Below are positions 45,512 to 55,747 of a stretch of 64,000 nt of DNA, in pieces. Positions within the stretch are counted from its first letter, which is position 1, and every line of letters starts with the position of its first letter. The DNA lies in contig NZ_SWCM01000002.1 of assembly GCF_005116645.1 (NCBI RefSeq), forward strand, positions 434,001 to 498,000. The letters run 5' to 3'. This DNA is from Desulfopila sp. IMCC35006 (GTDB lineage Bacteria; Desulfobacterota; Desulfobulbia; Desulfobulbales; Desulfocapsaceae). The notes beneath the pieces were generated by a model that ran no database searches, was not told where the DNA came from, and saw nothing but the letters and a program-made list of their open reading frames with translations. Both the position numbers and the translations under genes were made by a program.

Positions 45512-46144
45512 ATGAAACAGAGGCGACATCATATTCCCCACCTTCTTTTGACAATTGTCTTTATTCTGGCGAGTTGCACGCACGCCCACAGCAGCCTGTA
45601 TGGTGCACTGCGTAAATATAAAAATAAACAGGTCAGCCAGCAGGCCATAGAAAAGCTGGCCCAGTATGATCACCTCATTCGCTATTTTTCAGGTTTCTCC
45701 TATTTCCTCCCCAAACATAAAGTCAGTCCTGATTTCATCCGGGCACTCATCCTTGCCGAGTCAGGGGCCGACCATCTGGCAGTTTCTAACAAAAACGCCC
45801 TCGGCCTCGGCCAGATTCTGTTGACCACCGGCATGGAAGCTGCCAAGGAACTCGCGCAATCGGAAACCCAGTTTCGTTATGTCTCCAAAGAGAATCTTGA
45901 CAACCTTGCGCCGATGGATCTGTTTGACCCCGCCATTAATATCCTTTTAACCTGCTATCTGATAGCTAAATACAATTACAAATTCGACGGCAAACTCGAT
46001 CTGGTCGTCTCGGCCTGGAACGCCGGAGAAAATACCGAGTCACTCAGTGAGGGGCGACATGCGCCATATCAGGAAACTGAAAATCTCATCGGGAAAATCA
46101 ACGCCTATTACCTCTATTTCCGGAAATACGGGATCTTTCATTGA
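45512..46144 (+). CDS. Lytic transglycosylase (SLT domain) lipoprotein-like
   Basis: A 210-residue exported SLT-type lytic transglycosylase that cleaves the MurNAc-GlcNAc bond. The N-terminus has a signal peptide with ILASC, so it is a possible lipoprotein. The catalytic Glu is in RALILAESGADHLA, followed by NKNALGLGQIL, and the AWNAGE motif is present. The protein is compact with no LysM. It abuts the M18 gene (no gap), so they are cotranscribed. It probably remodels peptidoglycan locally. Confidence 0.88.
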   Translation: MKQRRHHIPHLLLTIVFILASCTHAHSSLYGALRKYKNKQVSQQAIEKLAQYDHLIRYFSGFSYFLPKHKVSPDFIRALILAESGADHLAVSNKNALGLGQILLTTGMEAAKELAQSETQFRYVSKENLDNLAPMDLFDPAINILLTCYLIAKYNYKFDGKLDLVVSAWNAGENTESLSEGRHAPYQETENLIGKINAYYLYFRKYGIFH

Positions 46145-46419
46145 TTCTCAACGTAGCCAATAACAATACATTTCAGTTTTTAATGTATTGATTAAATTCT
46201 TTTTCATCACTCACCTCACCTTATTTTATTGGATTTATTGTGTTTTTATGCTTAACTACACCATGTTATATAAAATAAAGCGACGTGAATAAGCACATTG
46301 TGGTATTTACAAAATCATATCAACTAGGTAATATAGCGACCAGATCACAATGTAGTACTTCCAGCTCAACATCATAACCTTCCCGAGGTTTTTATACCAT
46401 CTCTGCAACTCATCTCCCT
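46145..46419. other. AT-rich intergenic region upstream of torD-like gene
   Basis: A 275-base region, strongly AT-rich. It contains partial dyads (CACATTGTG at about 46300 and ATCACAATG at about 46346) but I cannot assign a regulator. It is the likely promoter region of the molybdenum enzyme operon. Confidence 0.35.
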
Positions 46420-47028
46420 ATGGTCACCAATCCGAAAATGCCAATCCAGTCAGCGACAGATCACATTGCAACGCTCTATCGCTTTTGCGCCCAGAGCATG
46501 CAATACCCGGATTCCGAATGGTTTTCGGAAAATTACCTGTCGAGTTTATATGGCCTGCTCGACGCCCTTGGCGGCAGCGCCGAAAAAGAAAAGTTGCAGA
46601 CCGCCTTCAGCAGAAGTAAGGATATTCTTGAAGAACTCCAGATAGAACACACCAGGCTGTTCATCAATGGCTTGCCCCATGTAGCAGCACCGCCATACGG
46701 ATCCGTCTATCTCGACAAAACGCTCAGAGGAAAATATTCCGACGACATATTACTGTACTATCGCTCCCTGGGCTATGACCTTGCGGCACATGCAGACCTT
46801 CCCGACAGTCTGATACATCAGCTGGAGTTTCTCTCTTTTCTGGCAGAAGATGGCAACAGAGAGGGTGAAGAAGAGTTTCTGGCCCGGTTTTTTCTACCAT
46901 GGTACCCAATGTTCGCAGCACAAGTAAAAGAGGAAGCTCAGCATCCTTTTTACCGAATCATCGTAAGCTTTATTGATTTTTTCACACAGGAGGAAAAGGA
47001 GTATGGCGTTCAACATAACGAGGCGTAA
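46420..47028 (+). CDS. TorD/DmsD-family chaperone
   Basis: A 202-residue cytoplasmic chaperone of the TorD/DmsD/NarJ family that binds the TAT signal and helps insert the molybdenum cofactor in the partner enzyme. The family signature EHTRLFINGLPHVAAPPYGS (with VYLD following) is clear, and an all-helical fold is predicted. It is directly upstream of, and overlaps by 26 bases, the molybdopterin catalytic subunit, its presumed client. Confidence 0.9.
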   Translation: MVTNPKMPIQSATDHIATLYRFCAQSMQYPDSEWFSENYLSSLYGLLDALGGSAEKEKLQTAFSRSKDILEELQIEHTRLFINGLPHVAAPPYGSVYLDKTLRGKYSDDILLYYRSLGYDLAAHADLPDSLIHQLEFLSFLAEDGNREGEEEFLARFFLPWYPMFAAQVKEEAQHPFYRIIVSFIDFFTQEEKEYGVQHNEA

Positions 47029-49246
47029 ATTTTTGCAATCTGCCTCATTGGCAGCTGTCGCATTACCCCTTTCTGGAGCGATCGCTTCAGAGAGTGGCAT
47101 AACGCGTTCCCCCCTTGAACCAAAAGGCTCATTGAAAGATGAAACCGTCGTGGGTGGCGTTTGTGAAATGTGTTTCTGGAGATGTCAGCTCGTCGGCAAG
47201 AAGCGTGGTGACCGACTGGTAAAACTCGAAGGAAACCCCAAATCGATTGACAATGGCACGACCATATGCGGCCGCGGCAATGCTGGAATTCAGCTCCTGT
47301 ACGATCCCGATCGCTTAAAATACCCACTGAAAAACGTTGGGGAGCGGGGTAACCCTAAATGGAAAAGGATCAGCTGGAAAGAAGCGCTGGATGAGTGCGG
47401 TACCAAATTGAAAGCCATCCGGGACAAATACGGTCCCCAAGGGTTGTGCATGTTTCCCCATGGAGCAACCGCCAAATATCCCATGCACTTCATGGAGCGG
47501 ACCATCGGCACCCATAATGTGAGCGAGGCATCTTTCTTCCAGTGCCGGGGAATTCGCGATACCGCCTATCTCGCCACTATTGGCAAGGCGCCGAATGAAG
47601 ATGTCGATATGGCCAATGCCAAGGTTATTTTCCTGCTTGGTTGCCACTTCGGCGAGAACGTGCACGTCAGCCATATCAAACGATATATCCAGGGTCTGCA
47701 GAACGGCGCCAAACTGATTGTCGTTGACCCACGCTACTCGGCATCTGCCGCCAAATCGGATATCTGGGTGAAAATAAAGCCGGGTACCGATACCGCCTTC
47801 CTGCTCGCCATCATGAACTACCTGGTCGTGAACAAAAAATATGATGCCGAGTTTATTGACGAGTATGGCGAAGGCTTCGAAGAATTCAAGCAGGGGATCA
47901 AAGACTGGAGCCTTGCGAAAGCGGCCAAAGAATGTGAAATTCCAGTCGCTCAAATCAAAGAAGTTGCGGACATGCTCGCAGCCAACGCGCCCAATGTTTC
48001 TATCCATCCTGGCCGACACGTTTCCTGGTATGGCAATGATTTCCAGCGACAGCGATCGCTTGCCTGCCTCACCGGACTCCTTGGCGCCTATTTTGTCAAA
48101 GGCGGCTGGGTGCCTGGAAAAGCACCTAAGGTAGGGAAAACCAGCTGGGCCAAAAAAGATCATGGCGACGAACACAATCTGAACAGGAATGCTGACGAGG
48201 AACCGCTTTACCCCTACTCGCCTCCCGGTACGCCGACGGATTTGATCAGGGATGCCGCCCTGACCGGTAAACCATATCCGATCAAGGGCGCTGTTATCTG
48301 GGGTCAAAATCCGATCCAGACGATCCCCGGCCAGGAAAAGATGAAAAAAGTTCTCCAGCAGATGGATTTTGTCATGTGTGTCGACGTGATGCCGACGGAC
48401 ATAACCATGTGGGCGGATATCCTTTTGCCGGAAGCGAGTTATCTTGAACGACACGATCTGATAAAGACCGGAACCCAGTGGGATTTTGCCGATAAACAGC
48501 AACAATATATCACCGCCAGAATGCCGCTGGTCGCTCCGATGTTTGAAAGAAAAGACCATGTTTACATCACCAACGAAATTGCCCGGAGAATGGGGTATGA
48601 AAAAGATATTCCCGTTCAGACCGTGGCGGAACTGGTTGATAAAGACCTCAGTGTCGCAAAATTATCTCTTGCCCAATTAAAAAAAGAAGGGGGCATTCAT
48701 CTGCTGGAAGGCAAAAACCCCTACGAGATGCCGGATGATTTTGAAATCTATTTTTATAACGAAGATATCGCTGATGCCGGTTTTCCAGGTGTACCTACCT
48801 ATGTACCAGTAGAACAGAGCCCTGCCGGGTATGCCAGGCTCCTTTACGGTCGCGTACCGCTGCACACCTTCAACAGAACCCAGAACAACGTCTGGCTGCA
48901 CCACGCCATGCCCGACAATCCGGTCTGGATCAACGATAAGGTTGCCACGAAAATGGGCCTCAAGGACGGAGATGTGGTCGGTTTTATCAATCAGGAGGGC
49001 GTGAAATCCCGTACGACCACCACCGTCAAGACAACTCCGGGTATCCGCACGGATGCTGTTTTCATGGCCCATGGTTATGGCACTGCCAACCCTCTTATGA
49101 GTGTTGCAGTGAACGCCGGTGTAGATGACACGAGCCTTATAACAAAAATTACAGTTGACCCTGAGACCGGCGCCCATGGAATGCGTACCAACTTTGTTAA
49201 ATTGACCAAAGATGGCAAGGTTATTGACATTCCGGCTGCCGTCTAG
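47003..49246 (+). CDS. PhsA/PsrA-type molybdopterin sulfur oxidoreductase, catalytic subunit
   Basis: A 747-residue molybdopterin oxidoreductase of the thiosulfate/polysulfide reductase group. The N-terminus has a TAT signal (TRRKFLQSA) followed by a [4Fe-4S] motif with Cys54, Cys57, Cys61 and Cys89, and the candidate Mo ligand Cys181 in FFQCRGIRD. The Mo-bis-MGD domains include DVMPTDITMWADILLPEASY and the C-terminal TRTQNNVWLHH-like HNRTQN segment. It probably acts in the periplasm on polysulfide, thiosulfate or a related sulfur compound; tetrathionate or arsenate is a weaker option. ATG 47003 has AGGAAAAGGAG upstream. The Fe-S subunit follows 35 bases later. Confidence 0.9.
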   Translation: MAFNITRRKFLQSASLAAVALPLSGAIASESGITRSPLEPKGSLKDETVVGGVCEMCFWRCQLVGKKRGDRLVKLEGNPKSIDNGTTICGRGNAGIQLLYDPDRLKYPLKNVGERGNPKWKRISWKEALDECGTKLKAIRDKYGPQGLCMFPHGATAKYPMHFMERTIGTHNVSEASFFQCRGIRDTAYLATIGKAPNEDVDMANAKVIFLLGCHFGENVHVSHIKRYIQGLQNGAKLIVVDPRYSASAAKSDIWVKIKPGTDTAFLLAIMNYLVVNKKYDAEFIDEYGEGFEEFKQGIKDWSLAKAAKECEIPVAQIKEVADMLAANAPNVSIHPGRHVSWYGNDFQRQRSLACLTGLLGAYFVKGGWVPGKAPKVGKTSWAKKDHGDEHNLNRNADEEPLYPYSPPGTPTDLIRDAALTGKPYPIKGAVIWGQNPIQTIPGQEKMKKVLQQMDFVMCVDVMPTDITMWADILLPEASYLERHDLIKTGTQWDFADKQQQYITARMPLVAPMFERKDHVYITNEIARRMGYEKDIPVQTVAELVDKDLSVAKLSLAQLKKEGGIHLLEGKNPYEMPDDFEIYFYNEDIADAGFPGVPTYVPVEQSPAGYARLLYGRVPLHTFNRTQNNVWLHHAMPDNPVWINDKVATKMGLKDGDVVGFINQEGVKSRTTTTVKTTPGIRTDAVFMAHGYGTANPLMSVAVNAGVDDTSLITKITVDPETGAHGMRTNFVKLTKDGKVIDIPAAV

Positions 49247-49281
49247 ATTCGGCTTTAAAGGTATTATTTCAGGAGGATACA

Positions 49282-50097
49282 ATGCAATACGGAATGATTA
49301 TCGACCTTGAACGATGTGTGGGCTGCCATGCCTGCACCATTGCCTGCAGAGCAGAATGGGAGGTCCCTGTAGAATTCTATCGAAACTGGGTGTTTAGAAT
49401 GGGCCCCAGCATGGTCGGCAAAGAGTTGGCCTCAACCTATTACCCAGGCCTGTGCAACCACTGCTCCGAACCGCCGTGTGTTGCCGAATGTCCGGTTGAT
49501 ATGGAGGAAAGAACTTTTACCAATTTTAAAACGGGGGAAACCAAAACAATGGAGACCGCCGCCACCTGGAAGGACCCATTTGACGGTACGGTACAGATCG
49601 ACAAGAATCGCTGTATCGGCTGCGGCGCTTGCGTCGATGCCTGCCCTTACAATGCCAGGTATGTCAACCCAGCTCTGGTAGATGACGTTTCAGATGACGG
49701 AAAAGCCGACAAATGCACCTACTGCAAACCGCGGGTGGAAGCTGGATCGGCACCGGCCTGTGTGCAGACCTGCATTACCGGCGCAAGGATATTCGGCGAT
49801 CTGGACGATCCGAAATCAGCTGTTTCCCTGTACGTTAAAAAAGGTGCCAGGGGCATCGAACCAAATGGCGGGGAGCTGGGACCCAACAGCAGGTATTATG
49901 GCAAGAAAAAGGATATGGATCTCCTATTTGCCACCCATACGCCTGAACTTGCCAATCTGGATCAGGTAAGAAGAAGGGCCATGCTCGCCTCTATGGTCAA
50001 GCCGACGATGAAAAAGATTAGAAATCTTGGCCTGCTCGGTGTGGTAGGCGCCCTTATGGCCAAAGGGATAGTAGAGCAGAAAAAGAACGAGGAATAA
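49282..50097 (+). CDS. Four-cluster [4Fe-4S] electron-transfer subunit (PsrB/PhsB/DmsB-like)
   Basis: A 271-residue ferredoxin-like subunit with four four-Cys clusters: CVGCHACTIAC (from Cys12), CNHCSEPPCVAEC, CIGCGACVDAC and CTYCKPRVEAGSAPACVQTC. This matches the DmsB/PhsB/PsrB subunit that wires the molybdenum subunit to its electron partner. The C-terminus carries a hydrophobic stretch (LGLLGVVGALMAKGIV, about 245-262) that may anchor it to the membrane, because no separate NrfD/PsrC-type gene follows. GGAGG lies 5 bases before the ATG. Confidence 0.9.
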   Translation: MQYGMIIDLERCVGCHACTIACRAEWEVPVEFYRNWVFRMGPSMVGKELASTYYPGLCNHCSEPPCVAECPVDMEERTFTNFKTGETKTMETAATWKDPFDGTVQIDKNRCIGCGACVDACPYNARYVNPALVDDVSDDGKADKCTYCKPRVEAGSAPACVQTCITGARIFGDLDDPKSAVSLYVKKGARGIEPNGGELGPNSRYYGKKKDMDLLFATHTPELANLDQVRRRAMLASMVKPTMKKIRNLGLLGVVGALMAKGIVEQKKNEE

Positions 50098-50193
50098 ATT
50101 TCGTCTCGAAATATCAACCAGTATCTTGTTGACGGGCGAACCCCGGGAAACGTGAAATAGACCGGCATAAACACCTTCTTCTTCAGATACTGC

Positions 50194-50232
50194 AAAGCGC
50201 GATAATCTCCTGTTTGATTATCGCGCTTTTTT
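50194..50232 (+). terminator. Rho-independent terminator of the molybdenum enzyme operon
   Basis: A perfect 14-bp stem AAAGCGCGATAATC (50194-50207) and GATTATCGCGCTTT (50216-50229) with an 8-base loop and a run of T after it. Confidence 0.88.
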
Positions 50233-50307
50233 TTGTACTATCAACCCGCACAAGCAATGTATTTTTACCAGCGGCATTCTGTATCTTTTATAAAAAAGGA
50301 TTTTACC

Positions 50308-51993
<1,686 letters not shown>

Positions 51994-52005
51994 CAACAGT
52001 CAGAA

Positions 52006-52053
52006 AAGGCAGTTTCACCGGTACTGTTTTGCCCGTACCGGTGAAACTGCCTT
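52006..52053. terminator. 19-bp perfect inverted repeat after ettA
   Basis: AAGGCAGTTTCACCGGTAC (52006-52024) and its exact complement (52035-52053), with a 10-base loop. It lies in the gap between ettA and the HPt gene, which are convergent, so it may serve as a shared terminator, although no T-run is attached. Confidence 0.7.
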
Positions 52054-52147
52054 GTTGCCCGGGGAACAGCAGATAGTCGAGATGCCCTGTCAGTGACCGT
52101 TCATATTCATTCCGCGAGGTGTCACCGGCAGGAAACAAGAGATCACA

Positions 52148-52471
52148 TCAGAGACGCTTGAGTTCCTGCAGTAATGCCTGCAACACCGCAATGTTTTCAC
52201 GGGCAAGGTCTACCCCCCCTCCCCTGCTGTCATCTTCGATCTGCATGGCAAGCTCGTGTATACCGAGTATTCCCAGACTGGCGGCGGCACCTTTTATCGA
52301 ATGCGCGGCGGCCATTATTTTCCCGGCGGAATTTTCCGCCAGCCCCTGCTCGAGGAGACGCAAATCCGACTGAAAAGAATCCTTGAAAATTTCCAGCAGC
52401 TCCTCTAACAATTCAGCATCATCGCCTGCCTGTTCCAGGGCATATTTTTTGTTCCATTTCAGTGCGATCAT
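52148..52471 (-). CDS. Histidine phosphotransfer (HPt) protein
   Basis: A 107-residue stand-alone HPt domain. The phosphorylatable His lies in AAHSIKGAAASLG, and the four-helix bundle (DDAELLEELLEIFKDSFQSD, then the C-terminal helix) is as expected. It relays phosphate between a hybrid histidine kinase and a response regulator; neither is adjacent. It is the last gene of the purDE-sua5-HPt unit (36 bases after the sua5-like stop). Confidence 0.9.
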   Translation of the reverse strand: MIALKWNKKYALEQAGDDAELLEELLEIFKDSFQSDLRLLEQGLAENSAGKIMAAAHSIKGAAASLGILGIHELAMQIEDDSRGGGVDLARENIAVLQALLQELKRL

Positions 52472-52507
52472 CGTGCAATCCTGTCAGTAATCCCAAAAGG
52501 CTCCATA

Positions 52508-53140
52508 TTATTTCTCATCTCCCGTTTCAGCCAGTTCTTCAGATAAAATGAGCTGTCCACGACGAAACAGAAACAGCCGGTTATTTCTTATACCGACCAC
52601 CGTCGAACACAATCCGCCACCAGTTATACCCCCATCAACTATGTAATCGACTCGATCACCTAACATGGCGATCACTTCCTGCGGTGATCGTGCCGGACTG
52701 AGACCGGATATATTGGCAGAGGTGGCGGTAATCGGCTTCCCCATCCGCTGCACCAACTGCTCTGCAACAGGATGGGGCGAAATACGGATCCCAACAGTTC
52801 CGGTTTGTCCTGTGATCTGCGGATTGATATGCCTTTGAGCGCGAAAGATGAGAGTCAACGGTCCCGGCCAATATCTCTTCATCAATGGTTCGTACAACTG
52901 CGGTACATCCTGCACTATGGTTGTCAGTTGCGCCTTGTTTTCAATGAGCAGTAATAACGGTTTATGTTCCTGTCTTTGTTTTGCAGCAAATACTTTTGTT
53001 ACGGCAAGTGCGCAATCGGGGTCAACCGCCAGACCGTAGTAGGTTTCAGTTGGAAAGGCGACAATCCCACCCCGGCGTAAATGTTCTGCCGCAAGGGTGA
53101 GCGATGTCCCTACACGATCGCTGGATAAACTTTTACCCAT
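52508..53140 (-). CDS. L-threonylcarbamoyladenylate synthase (Sua5/YciO/YrdC family)
   Basis: A 210-residue enzyme that makes threonylcarbamoyl-AMP for the t6A37 tRNA modification, or a YciO-type relative. The core RRGGIVAFPTETYYGLAVD, KQRQEHKPLLLLIEN and ATSANISGLSPA blocks are present, without the extra C-terminal Sua5 domain. The ATG at 53140 overlaps the stop region of the purDE gene by 8 bases (ATGGGTAA), so it is coupled to it. Confidence 0.9.
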   Translation of the reverse strand: MGKSLSSDRVGTSLTLAAEHLRRGGIVAFPTETYYGLAVDPDCALAVTKVFAAKQRQEHKPLLLLIENKAQLTTIVQDVPQLYEPLMKRYWPGPLTLIFRAQRHINPQITGQTGTVGIRISPHPVAEQLVQRMGKPITATSANISGLSPARSPQEVIAMLGDRVDYIVDGGITGGGLCSTVVGIRNNRLFLFRRGQLILSEELAETGDEK

Positions 53141-54908
53141 TGATTTTCTGAGCTTTTTCTTCGACATCCAACACCATGTCATGACGCAACTTAACCAGTT
53201 TCTTGCCCAGTTCCGGATTGACCAAAGCAAGGATTTTCAAGGCCATTACCGCGCCATTTTTAGCGCCCGCCTTGCCAATTCCCATGGTCGCCACGGGAAC
53301 ACCAGGCGGCATCTGCACAGTCGACAGCAGTGCATCCAACCCCCCAAGAGAAGAGGAATCCAGTGGAACACCTATAACCGGAAGATCGGTGTGTGCCGCA
53401 AGTACACCGGCCAGATGCGCCGCCATGCCTGCACCGGCAATGATGACCCGTAAGCCTCTCTGCTGCGCTGTTTTGGCATACCCAACGGCTTTCTCCGGAG
53501 TACGGTGCGCCGAGGCGACGGTCATCTCACAGCAGATATCGTTTGCCCGCAAAAAATCTGCGGCAACTTTCATTGTCGCCAGATCGGAATCGCTGCCCAT
53601 GACAATGCCAACGAGCGGTGACGGCACTCCCGTCAAATTGCGCCGTAAGGCTTTATCACCAATATCCCGCCGGTAATAACAATTGGTCCATTTAATGACA
53701 TCCACCGCCGTATAAGCTCTGGCAATCGCATCTTTTAAGGTGTTGCCTACCGCAGTAACGCCCAGAACCCGTCCGCCGCTGGTAACAATTCGACCATTTT
53801 TTTTGGTAGTTCCGGCATGAAAGACTTCCACTCCCGGACATTCAGCAGCCTTGGCCAAACCACTGATAACCTTGCCTGTCTCATAGGCCCCGGGATATCC
53901 TCCGGAAGCCATGACCACACAGACAGTCGGCCGTGGATCAATTTTCATCTCAACCCGTTCCAGTTTGCCATCAATCGCTGCCTCAAAGATGTCGATTATG
54001 TCGCTTTTCAGCCGCATCAGCAGCGGTTGCGCCTCCGGATCACCGAACCGACAATTAAACTCAAGCACATTGATGTTCTGACCATCAATCATCAATCCTG
54101 CATAGAGCATCCCTTTATACGGTCTCCCTTCAGCCTCCAGACCTTTTATCGTCGGCAACATTACCCTGTTCATGACAAAATCAGCAATCTCGTCGGTCAC
54201 CACGGGGGCTGGGGAATACGCTCCCATTCCACCGGTATTTGGCCCCTGATCTTTGTCAAATACTGCTTTGTGATCCTGAGACGTGGGCAGGGGGAGCACG
54301 GTCTTCCCATCGGTAAAGGCAATAAAGGAGGCTTCCTCTCCGGTAAGGCAGGTTTCAATTATAATCTTGTCCCCGGCACTGCCAAAAGCCTTGTCCGCCA
54401 TGATCAGATCTACCGCCTGTTTCGCTTCTTCCACCGACCTGGCAACAATAACCCCCTTACCGGCGGCAAGCCCATCCGCCTTGACTACAAGCGGGGCGCC
54501 ATGGGAATCGATATATTTTTTCGCCTTTTCACCATCATCGAATACCGCAAAAGACGCGGTCGGAATATTATATTTTTCCAGAAATTCCTTGGAGAATACC
54601 TTGCTGCCTTCAAGCTCTGCCGCTTTTTTGGTGGGTCCAAATATCCTCAGACCATTCTCCTCAAAGATGTCGACAATACCGGCCACCAGAGAGGATTCGG
54701 GCCCGACTACTGTCAGATCAATGTGTTCTTTCTGGGCAAATTTAAGCAGTTTTTTAACATCGGTCACCGAGATATCGACACAATCTGCCAGGCGGCTTAT
54801 ACCGGCGTTGCCCGGGGCGCAGAATATCTTTTCGACCTTCTTACTCTGCTTTATTTTCCATACAAGCGCATGCTCACGCCCACCAGAACCAACAACAAGA
54901 ATCTTCAT
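53133..54908 (-). CDS. purD: PurD-PurE fusion (GAR synthetase / N5-CAIR mutase)
   Basis: A 591-residue bifunctional purine enzyme. Residues 1-425 are phosphoribosylamine-glycine ligase (PurD): GSGGREHAL N-terminus, VVKADGLAAGKGVIVAR ATP-grasp loop, and EFNCRFGDPEAQPLL. Residues about 430-585 are PurE (VGIVMGSDSDLATM, VASAHRTPE, GAGMAAHLAGVLAAHT, GVPLDSSS), which converts N5-CAIR to CAIR. The class-specific residues look like class I PurE. No PurK is in the window. It is the first gene of the purDE-sua5-HPt unit and is divergent from a TetR gene. Confidence 0.92.
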   Translation of the reverse strand: MKILVVGSGGREHALVWKIKQSKKVEKIFCAPGNAGISRLADCVDISVTDVKKLLKFAQKEHIDLTVVGPESSLVAGIVDIFEENGLRIFGPTKKAAELEGSKVFSKEFLEKYNIPTASFAVFDDGEKAKKYIDSHGAPLVVKADGLAAGKGVIVARSVEEAKQAVDLIMADKAFGSAGDKIIIETCLTGEEASFIAFTDGKTVLPLPTSQDHKAVFDKDQGPNTGGMGAYSPAPVVTDEIADFVMNRVMLPTIKGLEAEGRPYKGMLYAGLMIDGQNINVLEFNCRFGDPEAQPLLMRLKSDIIDIFEAAIDGKLERVEMKIDPRPTVCVVMASGGYPGAYETGKVISGLAKAAECPGVEVFHAGTTKKNGRIVTSGGRVLGVTAVGNTLKDAIARAYTAVDVIKWTNCYYRRDIGDKALRRNLTGVPSPLVGIVMGSDSDLATMKVAADFLRANDICCEMTVASAHRTPEKAVGYAKTAQQRGLRVIIAGAGMAAHLAGVLAAHTDLPVIGVPLDSSSLGGLDALLSTVQMPPGVPVATMGIGKAGAKNGAVMALKILALVNPELGKKLVKLRHDMVLDVEEKAQKING

Positions 54909-55025
54909 AGGCTACTCCAGTACGTTTTATTTTTATCTAGAGGGAAATATTGTTTTTACGAGAAAATCCGCCAATCATCCCTGTCGTTTTGATTGATCGT
55001 TGACAAACGGGATGTGAAATATTAC

Positions 55026-55045
55026 ATGAATGAATAGTCATTCAT
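55026..55045. promoter_or_regulatory. FadR-type TetR operator palindrome
   Basis: A perfect palindrome with 8-bp arms ATGAATGA and TCATTCAT separated by ATAG, 50 bases upstream of the TetR start and between divergent genes. It matches the ATGAATGA-N4-TCATTCAT consensus known for the acyl-CoA-responsive FadR-type TetR regulators, so it is probably the regulator's own operator. Confidence 0.78.
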
Positions 55046-55094
55046 AATTTGCTCGTTTTTGTTGTTTTACTACTTCGATCTTTCTCTGTTGGGA

Positions 55095-55697
55095 ATGAAA
55101 GCAGAAAATAAACATTCAAAAATTATTTCGGCGGCCACCAAAGTCTTTGCCAAAAAAGGATTTTTCACTGCCAGGATATCCGATATTGCCAAAGAAGCCA
55201 AGGTTGCTGACGGAACAATTTATCTCTACTTCAACAACAAATACGATATCCTGCTCTCCGTATTTGAGGAAGAGGTGGGTAAAATTGTCGAAAAAACCAC
55301 TAAGCTCCTCAGCAACGAGGAAGATCCCCGAAAAATGCTGGAAATCTTTACAGTCCAGCATCTGACAGCCATGAAGAAGAACAAGAACCTTGCCGAAGTG
55401 ATTCAGATCGAACTGAGACAAACCCACAAGGTCATAAACGAATATCGAAATAATAAATTCAGCGAATACATCGGTATAATCGCCAACATAATCAAAAAAG
55501 GCCAACAAACAGGAGTTTACAGAGCAGACGTCAAGCCTGACCTTGCCAAACGAATATTTTTTGGCTCTCTGGATGAGGTTTCAAGAGTCTGGAATGCATC
55601 ACTTGAAACCCACTACACGGTTGAAGAAGTTGCTGATCAGGTTCTCACCATGTTCCTGGCAGGAATTCTGCAGACCTCCGCCAAGAATTCCGAGTAA
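55095..55697 (+). CDS. TetR-family (FadR-like) transcriptional regulator
   Basis: A 200-residue TetR repressor. The N-terminal helix-turn-helix (KIISAATKVFAKKGFFTARI, then SDIAKEAKVADGTIYLYFNN) is typical. The C-terminal ligand domain is rich in charged and aromatic residues and includes FFGSLDEVSRVW, as in the FadR/TM1030-like TetR group that binds acyl-CoA. A perfect operator palindrome lies just upstream at 55026-55045. The ATG at 55095 gives a normal start (MKAENKHSK). Fatty acid degradation genes are not in the window, so the target regulon is elsewhere. Confidence 0.88.
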   Translation: MKAENKHSKIISAATKVFAKKGFFTARISDIAKEAKVADGTIYLYFNNKYDILLSVFEEEVGKIVEKTTKLLSNEEDPRKMLEIFTVQHLTAMKKNKNLAEVIQIELRQTHKVINEYRNNKFSEYIGIIANIIKKGQQTGVYRADVKPDLAKRIFFGSLDEVSRVWNASLETHYTVEEVADQVLTMFLAGILQTSAKNSE

Positions 55698-55747
55698 GTT
55701 CAAGCAGTACAACACCTTCCCCGCACAATACAACGGTGCAGGCGACC

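Noticed and set aside
46145-46419. FNR or CRP boxes upstream of the molybdenum enzyme genes
   Set aside because: Partial dyads such as CACATTGTG are present but none fits TTGAT-N4-ATCAA or TGTGA-N6-TCACA well enough.
47315-48559. 414-codon open frame on the minus strand
   Set aside because: Exactly antisense to the molybdopterin oxidoreductase gene, whose sense frame has clear family motifs; low-stop antisense frames are common in such GC-biased codon use.
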